Source: Mycolicibacterium celeriflavum (GTDB taxonomy: Bacteria; Actinomycetota; Actinomycetes; Mycobacteriales; Mycobacteriaceae). Taken from it: 64,000 bases of DNA. Of the stretch, positions 25,019 to 33,785 are shown one piece after another; the stretch's first letter is position 1, and the number at the start of each line of letters is the position of its first letter. The translations under genes were made by a program, and so were the position numbers. The stretch lies in NCBI RefSeq assembly GCF_010731795.1, contig NZ_AP022591.1:2294001-2358000 (forward strand). The letters run 5' to 3'. Below the pieces are notes generated by a model that had not been told where the DNA came from, ran no database searches, and saw nothing but the letters and a program-made list of their open reading frames with translations.

Positions 25019-26509
25019 ATGACCGCCCAACACTTCGACGTCTTGATCATCGGAGCCGGTTTGTCCGGAATCGGCACGGCATGCCAGTTGAGCACGGCTC
25101 TGCCGAGCAAGACCTTCACCCTTCTGGAGCGACGCGAGCGACTCGGGGGCACCTGGGATCTATTCCGATATCCCGGTATCCGCTCGGATGCCGATATGAC
25201 CACGCTCGGATACGGGTTCCGCCTTTGGAGGGACCCCCGTGTGCTCGCCGACGGCGCAGCGATCCGCCGGTATCTGGCCGAGACGGCGGTGGAGTACGGC
25301 GTCGACAAAAACATTCGGTACGGACTGAGGGCCGTCAGTGCTGATTGGTCGTCAACTGATGTCACGTGGACTATCACCGCGGTGGACGAAGCGACTGGGC
25401 AACTCTGCACGTACACTTGCGATTTCCTCATCAACTGCGCCGGCTACTACGACTACGACACCGGATACTCTCCTGAGTTTCCCGGTATCGAGGGGTACAC
25501 CGGCCAGACGGTACATCCGCAGCACTGGCCGGAGGATCTCGACTACAAAGGCAAGAAGGTGGTCGTGGTCGGCAGCGGCGCAACGGCAGTCACGCTCGTG
25601 CCGGCGATGGCCGCTGACGCGGAACACGTCACCATGCTTCAGCGTTCACCGTCGTACGTCTTCTCGTTGCCGGGTTACGACAAGATCTCCGAAGCGTTGT
25701 CCCGTGTCCTGCCGTCGAAGTGGGTATGGGCGATGGCCCGCAGGCGCAACGTACTTCTGCAGCGCAAGATGTTTCTCGCATTCCGTCGCTGGCCGCACCA
25801 GTCGCGCCGGTTCATGCTGTGGTTCATGCGGCGCCAGCTCGGGCCGACGTTCGACATGAGCCACTTCACGCCGACATACATGCCTTGGGACGAACGCATG
25901 TGCATGGCGTCCGACGGTGATTTGTTCGATGCGCTTAAATCCGGTGACGCATCGGTGGTGACCGACAAGATCGAGAGATTCACTGAAACAGGCATTCTCC
26001 TGAATTCCGGACACGAACTCGAAGCGGATATCGTCGTAACGGCGACTGGCTTGAACCTGAAGATGCTCGGTGGCATGCGGCTCACGATCGACGGCTCGAT
26101 CGTCTTGCTGGGCGAGAAGATGGCCTATAAGGGCATCCTTGTACAGGACATCCCCAACTTTGCGGTGGTGTTCGGCTACACCAGCGCTGCCTACACGCTG
26201 AAATCTGACCTCGCGGGCGCGTATCTGTGCCGTCTCCTCAGCCACATGATGGAACGGCGCTACACCGCGGTGTTACCTCACGACAGTGAGGGGTGCGTGA
26301 CGTCGGCCGGCGTGTTCGACACCCTGAAGTCTGGTTACATTCGGCGAGGTGGCAACCAGATGCCGCGCCAGGGATCAAAGCTGCCGTGGAAAACATTGAT
26401 GCACTACGAGAGGGACCGCCATTTGCTCCTCAAGGAGTCGGTAGCCGACGGCGTGCTGCTGTTCACCGAGGCGCCGCTGAGACTGGCCGAGTCATCCGGC
26501 GTAAGTTGA
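25019..26509 (+). CDS. Flavin-containing / Baeyer-Villiger-type monooxygenase (EthA/MymA-like)
   Basis: 496-residue flavoprotein monooxygenase. The FAD motif FDVLIIGAGLSGIGTACQL starts at residue 5, the BVMO fingerprint reads YTGQTVHPQHWP, and the NADP motif is VVVVGSGATAVTL. ATG at 25019 directly precedes the FAD fold; the frame opens further upstream inside the regulator region. These enzymes oxidise ketones or activate thioamide-like compounds; MymA relatives act on fatty or cell-wall lipids. Its third positions look less GC-rich than the neighbouring genes, hinting at later acquisition together with the AraC gene. The substrate is unknown. Confidence 0.88.
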   Translation: MTAQHFDVLIIGAGLSGIGTACQLSTALPSKTFTLLERRERLGGTWDLFRYPGIRSDADMTTLGYGFRLWRDPRVLADGAAIRRYLAETAVEYGVDKNIRYGLRAVSADWSSTDVTWTITAVDEATGQLCTYTCDFLINCAGYYDYDTGYSPEFPGIEGYTGQTVHPQHWPEDLDYKGKKVVVVGSGATAVTLVPAMAADAEHVTMLQRSPSYVFSLPGYDKISEALSRVLPSKWVWAMARRRNVLLQRKMFLAFRRWPHQSRRFMLWFMRRQLGPTFDMSHFTPTYMPWDERMCMASDGDLFDALKSGDASVVTDKIERFTETGILLNSGHELEADIVVTATGLNLKMLGGMRLTIDGSIVLLGEKMAYKGILVQDIPNFAVVFGYTSAAYTLKSDLAGAYLCRLLSHMMERRYTAVLPHDSEGCVTSAGVFDTLKSGYIRRGGNQMPRQGSKLPWKTLMHYERDRHLLLKESVADGVLLFTEAPLRLAESSGVS

Positions 26510-26569
26510 CCCGCAGTCGACCAAGAGACCGACACGGTGTTCGATCACGCATTTTGCGAACTCGGCCAC

Positions 26570-28366
26570 CTAGAAGCGGTAGTCGCCGAGCCAGAGCGCC
26601 CTCACCCCGCCCAGCGACCGCTCGGCGCCACTGAACACCTGCGCCACCGACTGACCGAGCAGTGCGGCAACAGCTTCTGGCACCGACGCCGCCGCTGGTT
26701 GCGATGACGGCTTGGGCCGCAACCGGTCCAGCAGCGACGAGCCCGGATACCCGACGATGCGCACGTCGGCGTCGGGATCCAATCCGATCAGCACTTTGGC
26801 CCGGGTCACCGCCTCGCGCAAGCCGCCGAGGTGGTCGACCAACCGGCGCTCGAGCGCGTCGGCGCCGGTCCACACCCGGCCGCGCGCGATCGCCTCGACA
26901 TCCGTGACGCTCATCGATCGGCCTTGCGCCACACGTTCGACGAAATCCCGGTAATACAAGTCGGTTTCAGTGTCGAGCTGTGCGCGTTGCTCATCGCTGA
27001 ACGGCTCGTTAATCGACCAGGCGTCCGCGTTCGCGTTGGTGCGCACAGAATCGAAGCCAATGCCGAGACGGTCTTTGAGCTCGCGAGCGACGAATTTTCC
27101 CGCCACCACACCGATCGATCCGGTGATCGTGCCGGGGTTGGCGACGATCTCGTCGGCGCCCATCGACACGTAGTACCCGCCCGATGCCGCGACCGCTCCC
27201 ATCGACGCGACCACGGGCTTGCCCTTGTCGCGTATCCGTGTCACCTCGCGCCAGATCGTCTCCGAACCGCTGATGGATCCGCCCGGTGTGTCGACCCGCA
27301 GCACGACCGCCGACACGTCCTCGTCGGTGCCCACCTCGCGCAGTGCCGCGGCGATGGTGTCACCGCCGACGTTCGAACTGCCCAGCAGTGGCCGCGGGCC
27401 ACCTCGACCGCTGACAATCGTTCCGTGCACGGTCACCACGGCGATCGTCGCCTTGGCTTTTCGTCCCGGGATCGGCGGTGTCGGCAGGCCATGGCGTTCG
27501 GCGGTGGCCCGCGCATACCGCGACAGGTACAGCCGCGGGGGCGCGTCCTCGGAGTCCGCGTCAGCATCGCTAACCTCCGATGCGCCAACGAGTTCGGCGA
27601 TCCGGGCGTAGGCCTCGTCGCGGAAACCTATCCGGTCGATCAGCCGCGCGGCAACCGCATCGTCACGCAGCAGCGGCGCCCGATCCGCGAGCGCATTGAC
27701 GTCGCCGGGCTCGATGTGGCGGGATTCCGACACCGCGGCCAGCACCTGTTCGTACAGGCTCTGGATCACCCGCTCGTCTGCTTCGCGGTGGGCATCGGTG
27801 TAACGCTCCTGCGTGAAACGGTTCGCCGCGGACTTGTATTCGCCGCGAGCGACGAGTTGCGCCTCGAGACCCGCCTTGTCCAGCGCGCCGCGCAGGAACA
27901 GCGCGTTGGTGGCGAAACCGACCAACCCCACGGTGCCCGACGGTTGCAGCCAGATCTCCCGAAAAGCCGTCGCCAGGTAGTACGAAAGTGTCCCCGGGTA
28001 GGTCTCGGCCCACGCCACCGAGGGCTTCACATCGCTGAACGCCGCGATGGCCGAGCGCAATTCCTGCACCGGACCGGCAGCGGCGACGGGATACTGGACC
28101 CGCGCAATCAGGCCCGCGACCCTGGGGTCCTCGGCGGCCCGGTGAATCGCCGAGACGGCCTCCCCGAGCAGCAGGGGCTTGCCGGCGCCGGCGAGCAAGG
28201 CGAACGGGTCGAACCCGCCGGATTCCTCGGGCACGGACAGAAGGTCGAGTTCGAGCACGCACCCGTTCGGCACACCGTTGTGGCGGGCGGTGTCGACGCG
28301 CCGGGTCAGCGCGCGCAGGGTGTCGGGGCCGGGCAAGGCCGGTAGTCCGGGCAGGAATGCTGGCAT
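26570..28366 (-). CDS. sppA: Signal peptide peptidase SppA, 67K type
   Basis: 598-residue double-domain protease that degrades cleaved signal peptides at the membrane. The N-terminal copy contributes the general-base Lys region and the C-terminal copy the nucleophile Ser in VVASMGAVAASGGYYVSMGADEIVANPGTITG-type sequence, with LRVDTPGGSISGSE before it. It corresponds in position to Rv0724, next to rplO. It lacks an obvious N-terminal signal anchor, as in several actinobacterial homologues. The next gene on the same strand is the DUF732 protein's neighbour region, and no operon link to it is evident. Confidence 0.92.
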   Translation of the reverse strand: MPAFLPGLPALPGPDTLRALTRRVDTARHNGVPNGCVLELDLLSVPEESGGFDPFALLAGAGKPLLLGEAVSAIHRAAEDPRVAGLIARVQYPVAAAGPVQELRSAIAAFSDVKPSVAWAETYPGTLSYYLATAFREIWLQPSGTVGLVGFATNALFLRGALDKAGLEAQLVARGEYKSAANRFTQERYTDAHREADERVIQSLYEQVLAAVSESRHIEPGDVNALADRAPLLRDDAVAARLIDRIGFRDEAYARIAELVGASEVSDADADSEDAPPRLYLSRYARATAERHGLPTPPIPGRKAKATIAVVTVHGTIVSGRGGPRPLLGSSNVGGDTIAAALREVGTDEDVSAVVLRVDTPGGSISGSETIWREVTRIRDKGKPVVASMGAVAASGGYYVSMGADEIVANPGTITGSIGVVAGKFVARELKDRLGIGFDSVRTNANADAWSINEPFSDEQRAQLDTETDLYYRDFVERVAQGRSMSVTDVEAIARGRVWTGADALERRLVDHLGGLREAVTRAKVLIGLDPDADVRIVGYPGSSLLDRLRPKPSSQPAAASVPEAVAALLGQSVAQVFSGAERSLGGVRALWLGDYRF

Positions 28367-28395
28367 GCTGCGAGCCTACCGACGCCCCGACCCCG

Positions 28396-28455
28396 GCGAG
28401 CAGACGCGAAGTTCACCGGCACCCCGACGGATCGGGGCACTACGCGTCTGCTCGC
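28396..28455. repeat. Inverted repeat GCGAGCAGACGCG...CGCGTCTGCTCGC
   Basis: Perfect 13-base arms (28396-28408 and 28443-28455) flank 34 bases that include CCCCGA/TCGGGG. Unlike the other palindromes it lies between divergent genes, sppA (-) and the small secreted protein (+). It resembles an intergenic repeat common in mycobacteria, as far as I recall. Confidence 0.7.
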
Positions 28456-28529
28456 GCCACAAGGCCGCGTCCTGGCTTGTTGAAAATTAGGTGTTTTAAG
28501 TTCTTGATCATGATGGTAGAACCGAAACC

Positions 28530-28823
28530 ATGATCGCGAAACTGAGAATCATCGCCCCACTGGTGATGGCGGGGGCGGTCGCGACGGGGTTCGCCGCCGC
28601 ACCGGTGGCAGTCGCCGAAACCTATGCTGCCGCAGCACAAGCGCAGATCACGCCGCTGTCGCAGGGTCCCCGCTACGGGGGCTGCGCCGACGACGGCGCC
28701 TGCGGTCATGGCGGACCGGACGGGGGCGGCGGCTGCACGGCCGACGGCATCTGCGGCCACGGCGGACCGTCAGGCGGCGGCGGTTGCGTGCCGGGTGTCG
28801 GCTGCTTCGAGTGGAACCCGTAA
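28530..28823 (+). CDS. Small secreted protein with 17-residue Cys-Gly repeats
   Basis: 97-residue protein I do not recognise. An N-terminal Sec signal (KLRIIAPLVMAGAVATGFAA) with likely cleavage after AVA at 27-29 is followed by a short linker. Cysteines then fall at 52, 58, 69, 75, 86 and 92: three units of GGC-x5-C spaced exactly 17 residues apart, the first two followed by GHGGP and GGG. The last unit ends in FEWNP. The regular Cys-x5-Cys / x10 pattern suggests either three disulfide loops or a metal-binding surface. Its upstream region is AT-rich and lacks a strong ribosome binding site. Confidence 0.72.
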   Translation: MIAKLRIIAPLVMAGAVATGFAAAPVAVAETYAAAAQAQITPLSQGPRYGGCADDGACGHGGPDGGGGCTADGICGHGGPSGGGGCVPGVGCFEWNP

Positions 28824-28850
28824 GCCCGAAACCGTAAGCCCGTCGCTGAA

Positions 28851-29198
28851 TCAGCGCCCGGTGAACCGAGCGTGCTGCGGGCAGTAGACGGCGACCGCCG
28901 CACGCATCAGCCCCGCCGCTTGCGCACGACTGATGCCACTCTTGGCAAGGCTGTTCACCACGCCACGCACGACGGGGACCGGGTTGACGGTGCCGGCGAG
29001 CCCCTGGGAAAGCGTCTCGCAAATGTTGCGGCCGAGCGCGGGCACATCCACCTCGGGGCCGACCGGAATCTCCAAGGCTGCGACCTCATCGGTGAACCTC
29101 TTGTCGTCGCCCTGGGCGTGCGCGTTCGCCGCGCTGCCGAACACAGCAAGTGCGGCGGCCACAGTGACGACGGTGAGCTTTCCGCGGCGGGAAGTCAT
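28851..29198 (-). CDS. DUF732-type secreted protein
   Basis: 115 residues with a Sec signal peptide (GKLTVVTVAAALAVFGSAANAHA, cleavage after AHA) and a compact helical domain with two Cys (ICETLSQG and VYCPQH) likely to form a disulfide. DUF732 proteins are abundant in mycobacteria and have no established function. ATG at 29198 follows AGGAGC. It is convergent with the Cys-repeat gene and overlaps a tiny CGCTGA-A-TCAGCG dyad at its stop codon. Confidence 0.82.
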   Translation of the reverse strand: MTSRRGKLTVVTVAAALAVFGSAANAHAQGDDKRFTDEVAALEIPVGPEVDVPALGRNICETLSQGLAGTVNPVPVVRGVVNSLAKSGISRAQAAGLMRAAVAVYCPQHARFTGR

Positions 29199-29279
29199 TT
29201 CTGCTCCTGATGAATTCGGCCTGCGCACTGTGGATCGAGATTGCGACGGTCGGCGTTGCCAGTCGACTCTTCGAACACA

Positions 29280-29308
29280 AGAGCCCCTACCACGACGGCA
29301 GGGGCTCT
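29280..29308 (-). terminator. Terminator of the spc ribosomal operon
   Basis: AGAGCCCCT (29280-29288) and AGGGGCTCT (29300-29308) form a perfect nine-base stem with an 11-base loop, 13 bases beyond the rplO stop. On the minus strand TTGTGTTCG follows the stem. Confidence 0.75.
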
Positions 29309-29320
29309 CGGCTAGCGCGA

Positions 29321-29764
29321 TCAGAGCTCGGTCGCGGAACCGCCTACGGCGGAGATCTTCTCGCGTGCGCTACCGCTGAATTTGTGCGCGGTGACGTTCA
29401 CCTTCACGGTGAGCGTGCCGTCACCGAGCACCTTCACCAACGTATTCTTGCGCACCGCACCGGCGGCCACCAGCTCGTCCACTCCGACGTCGCCGCCCTT
29501 CGGGAACAGCTTGTTGATGTCGCCGACGTTGACGACCTCGTACTCGGTGCGGAACCGGTTGCGGAAGCCCTTCAGCTTGGGCAGCCGCATGTGGATCGGC
29601 ATCTGCCCGCCCTCGAACGTCGCGGGGACGTTCTTGCGGGCCTTGGTGCCCTTGGTGCCGCGGCCAGCGGTCTTGCCCTTGGAGCCCTCACCGCGACCCA
29701 CGCGGGTCTTGGCCGTCTTCGAGCCGGGGGCCGGCTTCAAATCGTGAAGCTTGATAGGTGTCAT
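29321..29764 (-). CDS. rplO: 50S ribosomal protein L15
   Basis: 147 residues, normal length. N-terminal [40 protein letters not shown] Gly/Lys-rich arm contacts 23S rRNA; the C-terminal domain ([20 protein letters not shown]) is typical of L15. It is the last gene of the spc cluster and is followed by the hairpin terminator at 29280. In E. coli secY would follow; here it is elsewhere. Confidence 0.97.
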   Translation of the reverse strand: MTPIKLHDLKPAPGSKTAKTRVGRGEGSKGKTAGRGTKGTKARKNVPATFEGGQMPIHMRLPKLKGFRNRFRTEYEVVNVGDINKLFPKGGDVGVDELVAAGAVRKNTLVKVLGDGTLTVKVNVTAHKFSGSAREKISAVGGSATEL

Positions 29765-29768
29765 CTTT

Positions 29769-29948
29769 TCAGACCTCCTCTACCTCTACGAGGTGATGCA
29801 CGGTCTTGATCAGACCACGCGTCTGATCGTTGTCCTCACGGACGACGGACTGGCGGATCTTGCGCAGACCCAACGACCGCAGGCTCTCGCGCTGCTTCCA
29901 GCGTGCACCGATGGTGCTGCGCACCTGGGTGATCTTCAGCTCTGCCAT
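29769..29948 (-). CDS. rpmD: 50S ribosomal protein L30
   Basis: 59-residue protein beginning [20 protein letters not shown] and ending LVEVEEV, with the conserved SLGLRKI segment. It sits between rpsE (two bases away) and rplO (four bases away), the conserved spc order. It is small but unmistakable as L30 and is needed for a complete operon. Confidence 0.95.
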   Translation of the reverse strand: MAELKITQVRSTIGARWKQRESLRSLGLRKIRQSVVREDNDQTRGLIKTVHHLVEVEEV

Positions 29949-29950
29949 GG

Positions 29951-30616
29951 TTACGACGACCCTTCACGCGCAGCCGACGCGGCGAGCGCCTCGGCCTCTC
30001 GGCGCGCCCGCAGCATGCCCGCAGGCGCCACGTCCTCGATCGGCAGGCCGCGTCGGGCCGCGACCTCTTCCGGACGCTGCAGCAGCTTGAGCGCGGCGAC
30101 GGTGGCATGCACCACGTTGATCGCGTTGTCACTGCCCAGCGACTTGGCCAGGATGTCATGGACGCCGGCGCATTCCAGCACCGCGCGGGCGGCCCCACCG
30201 GCGATCACACCGGTACCGGGACTGGCCGGCCGCAGCATCACCACACCGGCGGCGGCTTCGCCCTGCACCGGGTGAGTGATGGTGCCGCCGATCAGCGGCA
30301 CGCGGAAGAAGTTCTTACGTGCTTCCTCGACGCCCTTGGCGATGGCGGCCGGAACTTCCTTGGCCTTGCCGTAGCCGACGCCGACCATGCCTTTACCGTC
30401 GCCGACGATCACCAGCGCGGTGAAGCTGAACCGGCGGCCACCCTTGACCACCTTGGACACTCGGTTGATCGAAACGACGCGCTCGAGGTAGTTGCTCTTG
30501 TCGCCGCCGTCGCGGCCACGACCGCCACGGTCATCGCGGCGGCCACGGCCGTCGCGGTCACCCCGCGAGCCACGACCTTCCGGGGGGCCGCCGGCAGTTG
30601 CCTGTTCGGCCATCAT
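29951..30616 (-). CDS. rpsE: 30S ribosomal protein S5
   Basis: 221 residues with the S5 double-stranded RNA-binding fold ([22 protein letters not shown]) and the C-terminal domain ([19 protein letters not shown]). An N-terminal Gly/Arg/Asp-rich extension of about 45 residues ([18 protein letters not shown]) is typical of actinobacterial S5. A second ATG one codon in is an equivalent start. Confidence 0.97.
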   Translation of the reverse strand: MMAEQATAGGPPEGRGSRGDRDGRGRRDDRGGRGRDGGDKSNYLERVVSINRVSKVVKGGRRFSFTALVIVGDGKGMVGVGYGKAKEVPAAIAKGVEEARKNFFRVPLIGGTITHPVQGEAAAGVVMLRPASPGTGVIAGGAARAVLECAGVHDILAKSLGSDNAINVVHATVAALKLLQRPEEVAARRGLPIEDVAPAGMLRARREAEALAASAAREGSS

Positions 30617-30638
30617 GCAGTCCTTCCGTTGTCAGTCA

Positions 30639-31046
30639 TCAGAATTCCAGCCCGCCTTCGCGTGCCGCATCGGCCAGCGCCGCGATCCGTCCGCCGTAGG
30701 TGTAGCCACCGCGGTCGAACACGACCTTCTCGATTCCGGCGGCTTTCGCGCGCTCGGCGATCAGCTGGCCGACCCGCACGCTGTGGGCCTTCTTGTCGCC
30801 GTCGACCGCCCGTACATCGGCTTCGGTCGACGAAGCGGCGGCCAGGGTGGTCCCGTTGAGGTCGTTCACCAACTGCACGTGGATGTGCCGAGACGACCGG
30901 TTGACCACCAACCGCGGCACCTCGGCCGTGCCCGAGACCTTCTTGCGCAACCGCGCGTGCCGACGCAACCGCGCCACCCGCCGGGTCTCGGAGATGTTCT
31001 GCCCCACGGGCTTACGCGTCCTCGGCGCTTCAGTCTTAACAGCCAT
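30639..31046 (-). CDS. rplR: 50S ribosomal protein L18
   Basis: 135 residues; binds 5S rRNA. Contains [25 protein letters not shown] near the start and [28 protein letters not shown] at the end. ATG at 31046 follows AGGTAAG; a GTG two codons upstream is in frame but less likely. It lies between rplF (two bases) and rpsE. Confidence 0.96.
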   Translation of the reverse strand: MAVKTEAPRTRKPVGQNISETRRVARLRRHARLRKKVSGTAEVPRLVVNRSSRHIHVQLVNDLNGTTLAAASSTEADVRAVDGDKKAHSVRVGQLIAERAKAAGIEKVVFDRGGYTYGGRIAALADAAREGGLEF

Positions 31047-31048
31047 GA

Positions 31049-31588
31049 TCACTTACCTGTCTTTCCGACCTTGCGGCGGATCTGCTCACCCTCGTAGCGG
31101 ATGCCCTTGCCCTTGTACGGGTCGCTCTTCCGCAGGCGGCGGATGTTCGCCGCGACCTGGCCGACCTTCTGCTTGTCGATGCCGGAGATCGAGAACTTCG
31201 TCGGCGTCTCCACCGCGAACGTCACGCCCTCGGGGGCGTTGATCGTCACGGGGTGGCTGTAACCGAGCGCGAACTCGAGGTTGGAACCCTTGAGTTGCAC
31301 GCGGTAGCCGACGCCGAAGATCTCCATCTTGGTGGTGTAACCCTCGGTGACGCCGGTGATCAGGTTGGCCACCAGCGTGCGTGACAGTCCGTGCAGCGAA
31401 CGGCTGCGCCGCTCGTCGTCGGGGCGGGTGACCAGGATGGCGCCGTCGTCGTCGCGCGCCACCTTGATCGGCTCGGCGACCGCCAATTCGAGAGCGCCCT
31501 TGGGCCCCTTGACCGACACATTCTGTCCGTCGATCGACACGTCGACCCCGGTGGGAACCGGGACCGGTTGCTTTCCAATACGCGACAT
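31049..31588 (-). CDS. rplF: 50S ribosomal protein L6
   Basis: 179 residues, starting [20 protein letters not shown] and carrying the C-terminal L6 signature near [23 protein letters not shown]. Normal two-domain L6 length. Tight spacing on both sides within the spc operon. Confidence 0.97.
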   Translation of the reverse strand: MSRIGKQPVPVPTGVDVSIDGQNVSVKGPKGALELAVAEPIKVARDDDGAILVTRPDDERRSRSLHGLSRTLVANLITGVTEGYTTKMEIFGVGYRVQLKGSNLEFALGYSHPVTINAPEGVTFAVETPTKFSISGIDKQKVGQVAANIRRLRKSDPYKGKGIRYEGEQIRRKVGKTGK

Positions 31589-31603
31589 TTGAGCTCTACT
31601 CCC

Positions 31604-32002
31604 CTACCACACGTATGCGAGGACTTCGCCGCCCACGCCCTCTTGGGCTGCCTGGCGGTCGGTTCGGAGACCCGACGATGTGGAGATGATCGCCACGCCG
31701 AGGCCGCCCAGGACCCGCGGCAAGTTGGTGGATTTCGCGTACACCCGCAGGCCGGGTTTGGACACCCGGCGCAGCCCGGCGATGCTTCGCTCCCGGCTGG
31801 GGCCGTACTTCAGTTGCACGATCAGCGACTTGCCCACCCGCGCATCCTCGGTGCGGTAGTCGGCGATGTAGCCCTCTTTCTTCAGGATCTCGGCGATGTT
31901 GGCCTTGATCTTGGAATGGGGCAGCGACACCTCGTCGTGATACGCCGAATTGGCGTTGCGCAGACGGGTCAAGAAGTCTGCGATCGGGTCCGTCATGGTC
32001 AT
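31604..32002 (-). CDS. rpsH: 30S ribosomal protein S8
   Basis: 132 residues starting [20 protein letters not shown], with the C-terminal [30 protein letters not shown] signature that binds helix 21 of 16S rRNA. In E. coli S8 is the translational repressor of spc; no such site was examined here. Confidence 0.97.
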   Translation of the reverse strand: MTMTDPIADFLTRLRNANSAYHDEVSLPHSKIKANIAEILKKEGYIADYRTEDARVGKSLIVQLKYGPSRERSIAGLRRVSKPGLRVYAKSTNLPRVLGGLGVAIISTSSGLRTDRQAAQEGVGGEVLAYVW

Positions 32003-32098
32003 GACAGCCGGCTCACCTTTCTCGCGGTGGTTCCCAGCCCCAAAGCCTGGAGTCGGGCCTGCCGCAACCTGTTTGGTTGGTCTGGTCGGTTGGCTGGA

Positions 32099-32284
32099 TT
32101 ACCAGCTGCTCTTCTGCACGCCGGGCAGTTCGCCGGCGTGGGCCATCTCGCGCAGGCAGATCCGGCACAGGCCGAACTTGCGGAAGACGGCGTGGGGGCG
32201 GCCGCAGCGCTGGCAGCGAGTGTAGGCGCGCACCTTGAACTTCGGTTTCTTGTTGGCCTTGTTGACCAGTGCCTTCTTTGCCAT
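32099..32284 (-). CDS. rpsZ: 30S ribosomal protein S14 type Z (zinc form)
   Basis: 61 residues with the zinc ribbon [24 protein letters not shown] (CxxC...CxxC). This is the short, zinc-containing S14 normal for actinobacterial spc operons; the Zur-controlled zinc-free paralogue would be elsewhere. A 96-base gap to rpsH contains only a ribosome binding site and no structure I can support. Confidence 0.96.
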   Translation of the reverse strand: MAKKALVNKANKKPKFKVRAYTRCQRCGRPHAVFRKFGLCRICLREMAHAGELPGVQKSSW

Positions 32285-32287
32285 TAC

Positions 32288-32860
32288 TCAGTTCTCCTTG
32301 AACGGAAAGCCCAGCGCCCGCAGTAGCGCTCGTCCTTCGTCGTCGGTCGTCGCCGAGGTGACGACGGTGATGTCCATGCCACGGGGACGGTCGATCGAAT
32401 CCACATCGATCTCGTGGAACACCGACTGCTCGGTCAGCCCGAAGGTGTAGTTCCCGGTGCCGTCGAACTGCTTGGGCGACAGGCCGCGGAAGTCGCGGAT
32501 ACGCGGCAGTGCAATGGAGATGAGCCGGTCGAGGAACTCCCACATGCGGTCGCCCCGCAGCGTGACGCGCGCACCGATCGGCATGCCCTCGCGCAGCTTG
32601 AACTGGGCGATGGATTTCCGCGCCCGGCGGATCTCCGGCTTCTGACCGGTGATCAAAGCCAGGTCGTTGACCGCACCGTTGATCAGCTTGGCGTCGCGGG
32701 CGGCGTCACCGACGCCCATGTTGACGACGACCTTGACCACGCCGGGGATCTGCATGACGTTCGCGTAGCCGAACTCTTTTGTCAGCGCGTCCTTGATCTC
32801 CTCGCGGTAGCGCTGCTTGAGGCGAGGAAGGGCCTTCACCGAGCTTTCAGTGGTAGTCAT
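32288..32860 (-). CDS. rplE: 50S ribosomal protein L5
   Basis: 190 residues, including [22 protein letters not shown] near the start and the L5 signature [22 protein letters not shown] at 32860 (MTTTESS) is preferred over a start 20 codons earlier because it follows AAGGA and lies one base after the rplX stop. Binds 5S rRNA. Confidence 0.96.
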   Translation of the reverse strand: MTTTESSVKALPRLKQRYREEIKDALTKEFGYANVMQIPGVVKVVVNMGVGDAARDAKLINGAVNDLALITGQKPEIRRARKSIAQFKLREGMPIGARVTLRGDRMWEFLDRLISIALPRIRDFRGLSPKQFDGTGNYTFGLTEQSVFHEIDVDSIDRPRGMDITVVTSATTDDEGRALLRALGFPFKEN

Positions 32861-32861
32861 C

Positions 32862-33179
32862 TCAGATGTCCTTGCCGTTGGTCTTGGCGATGCGGACCTT
32901 CTTGCCGGTCTCGTCGTCAACCCGGTACCCGACGCGGGTGGGCTTGCCGTCGGAGTCGACGATCATCACGTTGGAGGCGTCGATCGGCGCCTCCTGGGTG
33001 ACGATGCCGCCGGACTGCGCGCCGCGCTCGTTGCTCGACACCGCGGTGTGCTTCTTGATCCGGTTGACGCCCTCGACGAGCACTTTGTTGCGAGTCGGGT
33101 AGGCGACCAGGACCTTGCCCTTGGCGCCCTTGTCCTTGCCGGAGATGACCAGGACGGTGTCGCCCTTGTGGACCTTCAT
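32862..33179 (-). CDS. rplX: 50S ribosomal protein L24
   Basis: 105 residues with the KOW motif at the N-terminus ([24 protein letters not shown]). Early assembly protein. It abuts the rplN stop without a gap. Confidence 0.97.
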   Translation of the reverse strand: MKVHKGDTVLVISGKDKGAKGKVLVAYPTRNKVLVEGVNRIKKHTAVSSNERGAQSGGIVTQEAPIDASNVMIVDSDGKPTRVGYRVDDETGKKVRIAKTNGKDI

Positions 33180-33548
33180 CTACAACACCTCCGGAGCGAG
33201 CGAGACGATCTTCATGAAGCGCTTCTCGCGCAGTTCCCGGCCGACCGGGCCGAAGATGCGCGTACCACGCGGATCGTTGTCGGGCTTGATGAGGACGGCG
33301 GCGTTCTCGTCGAACTTGATGTAGCTGCCGTCGGCGCGACGGCGCTCCTTCACGGTGCGCACGATGACGGCCTTGACCACCTCGCCACGCTTGACGTTGC
33401 CGCCGGGGATGGCTTCCTTCACGGTCGCCACGATGATGTCGCCGATGCCGGCATAGCGCCGCCCCGAGCCGCCGAGCACGCGGATGCACAGGATCTCCCT
33501 GGCGCCCGTGTTGTCGGCGACCTTCACCCGCGATTCCTGCTGAATCAC
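33180..33548 (-). CDS. rplN: 50S ribosomal protein L14
   Basis: 122 residues, invariant L14 length. GTG at 33548 gives [20 protein letters not shown] and has GAGGAGA five bases upstream; the open frame continues further upstream but without coding character. First gene of the spc operon. In this lineage the S10 operon ends at rpsQ and spc starts separately, with FGE, sulfatase and other genes between them. Confidence 0.97.
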   Translation of the reverse strand: MIQQESRVKVADNTGAREILCIRVLGGSGRRYAGIGDIIVATVKEAIPGGNVKRGEVVKAVIVRTVKERRRADGSYIKFDENAAVLIKPDNDPRGTRIFGPVGRELREKRFMKIVSLAPEVL

Positions 33549-33677
33549 TCGATCTCCTCGACCTGGTTTGGTATGCACGCCAGATACCGACCTGGACGTG
33601 CGCGGTCTTGCTGTTACCGAAGAGCACGCGGGGCCTGCCGGAACGGCGAGCCGAGGTCTGCCCAAGGCAACCGCCTG

Positions 33678-33706
33678 ATTCTATTGGACGACCTGCGGGA
33701 AACCAA
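33678..33706 (-). promoter_or_regulatory. Promoter of the spc ribosomal operon
   Basis: On the minus strand TTGGTT (33706-33701), a 17-base spacer and TAGAAT (33683-33678) form a good SigA-type promoter. The predicted start near 33671 gives a leader of about 120 bases before rplN, containing a GGTAT...ATACC dyad at 33570-33588. Confidence 0.6.
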
Positions 33707-33785
33707 ATCCGTCCCATTGCCGCCGAATGCGAGTCACCCGCACGCTTCCAGGCCGGTCAGCGTGTGTCGAGCCCACACTCGAGGA

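Noticed and set aside
26831..28345. 504-codon open frame antisense to sppA
   Set aside because: Runs opposite a well-supported sppA; composition is Arg/His/Asp-rich shadow sequence.
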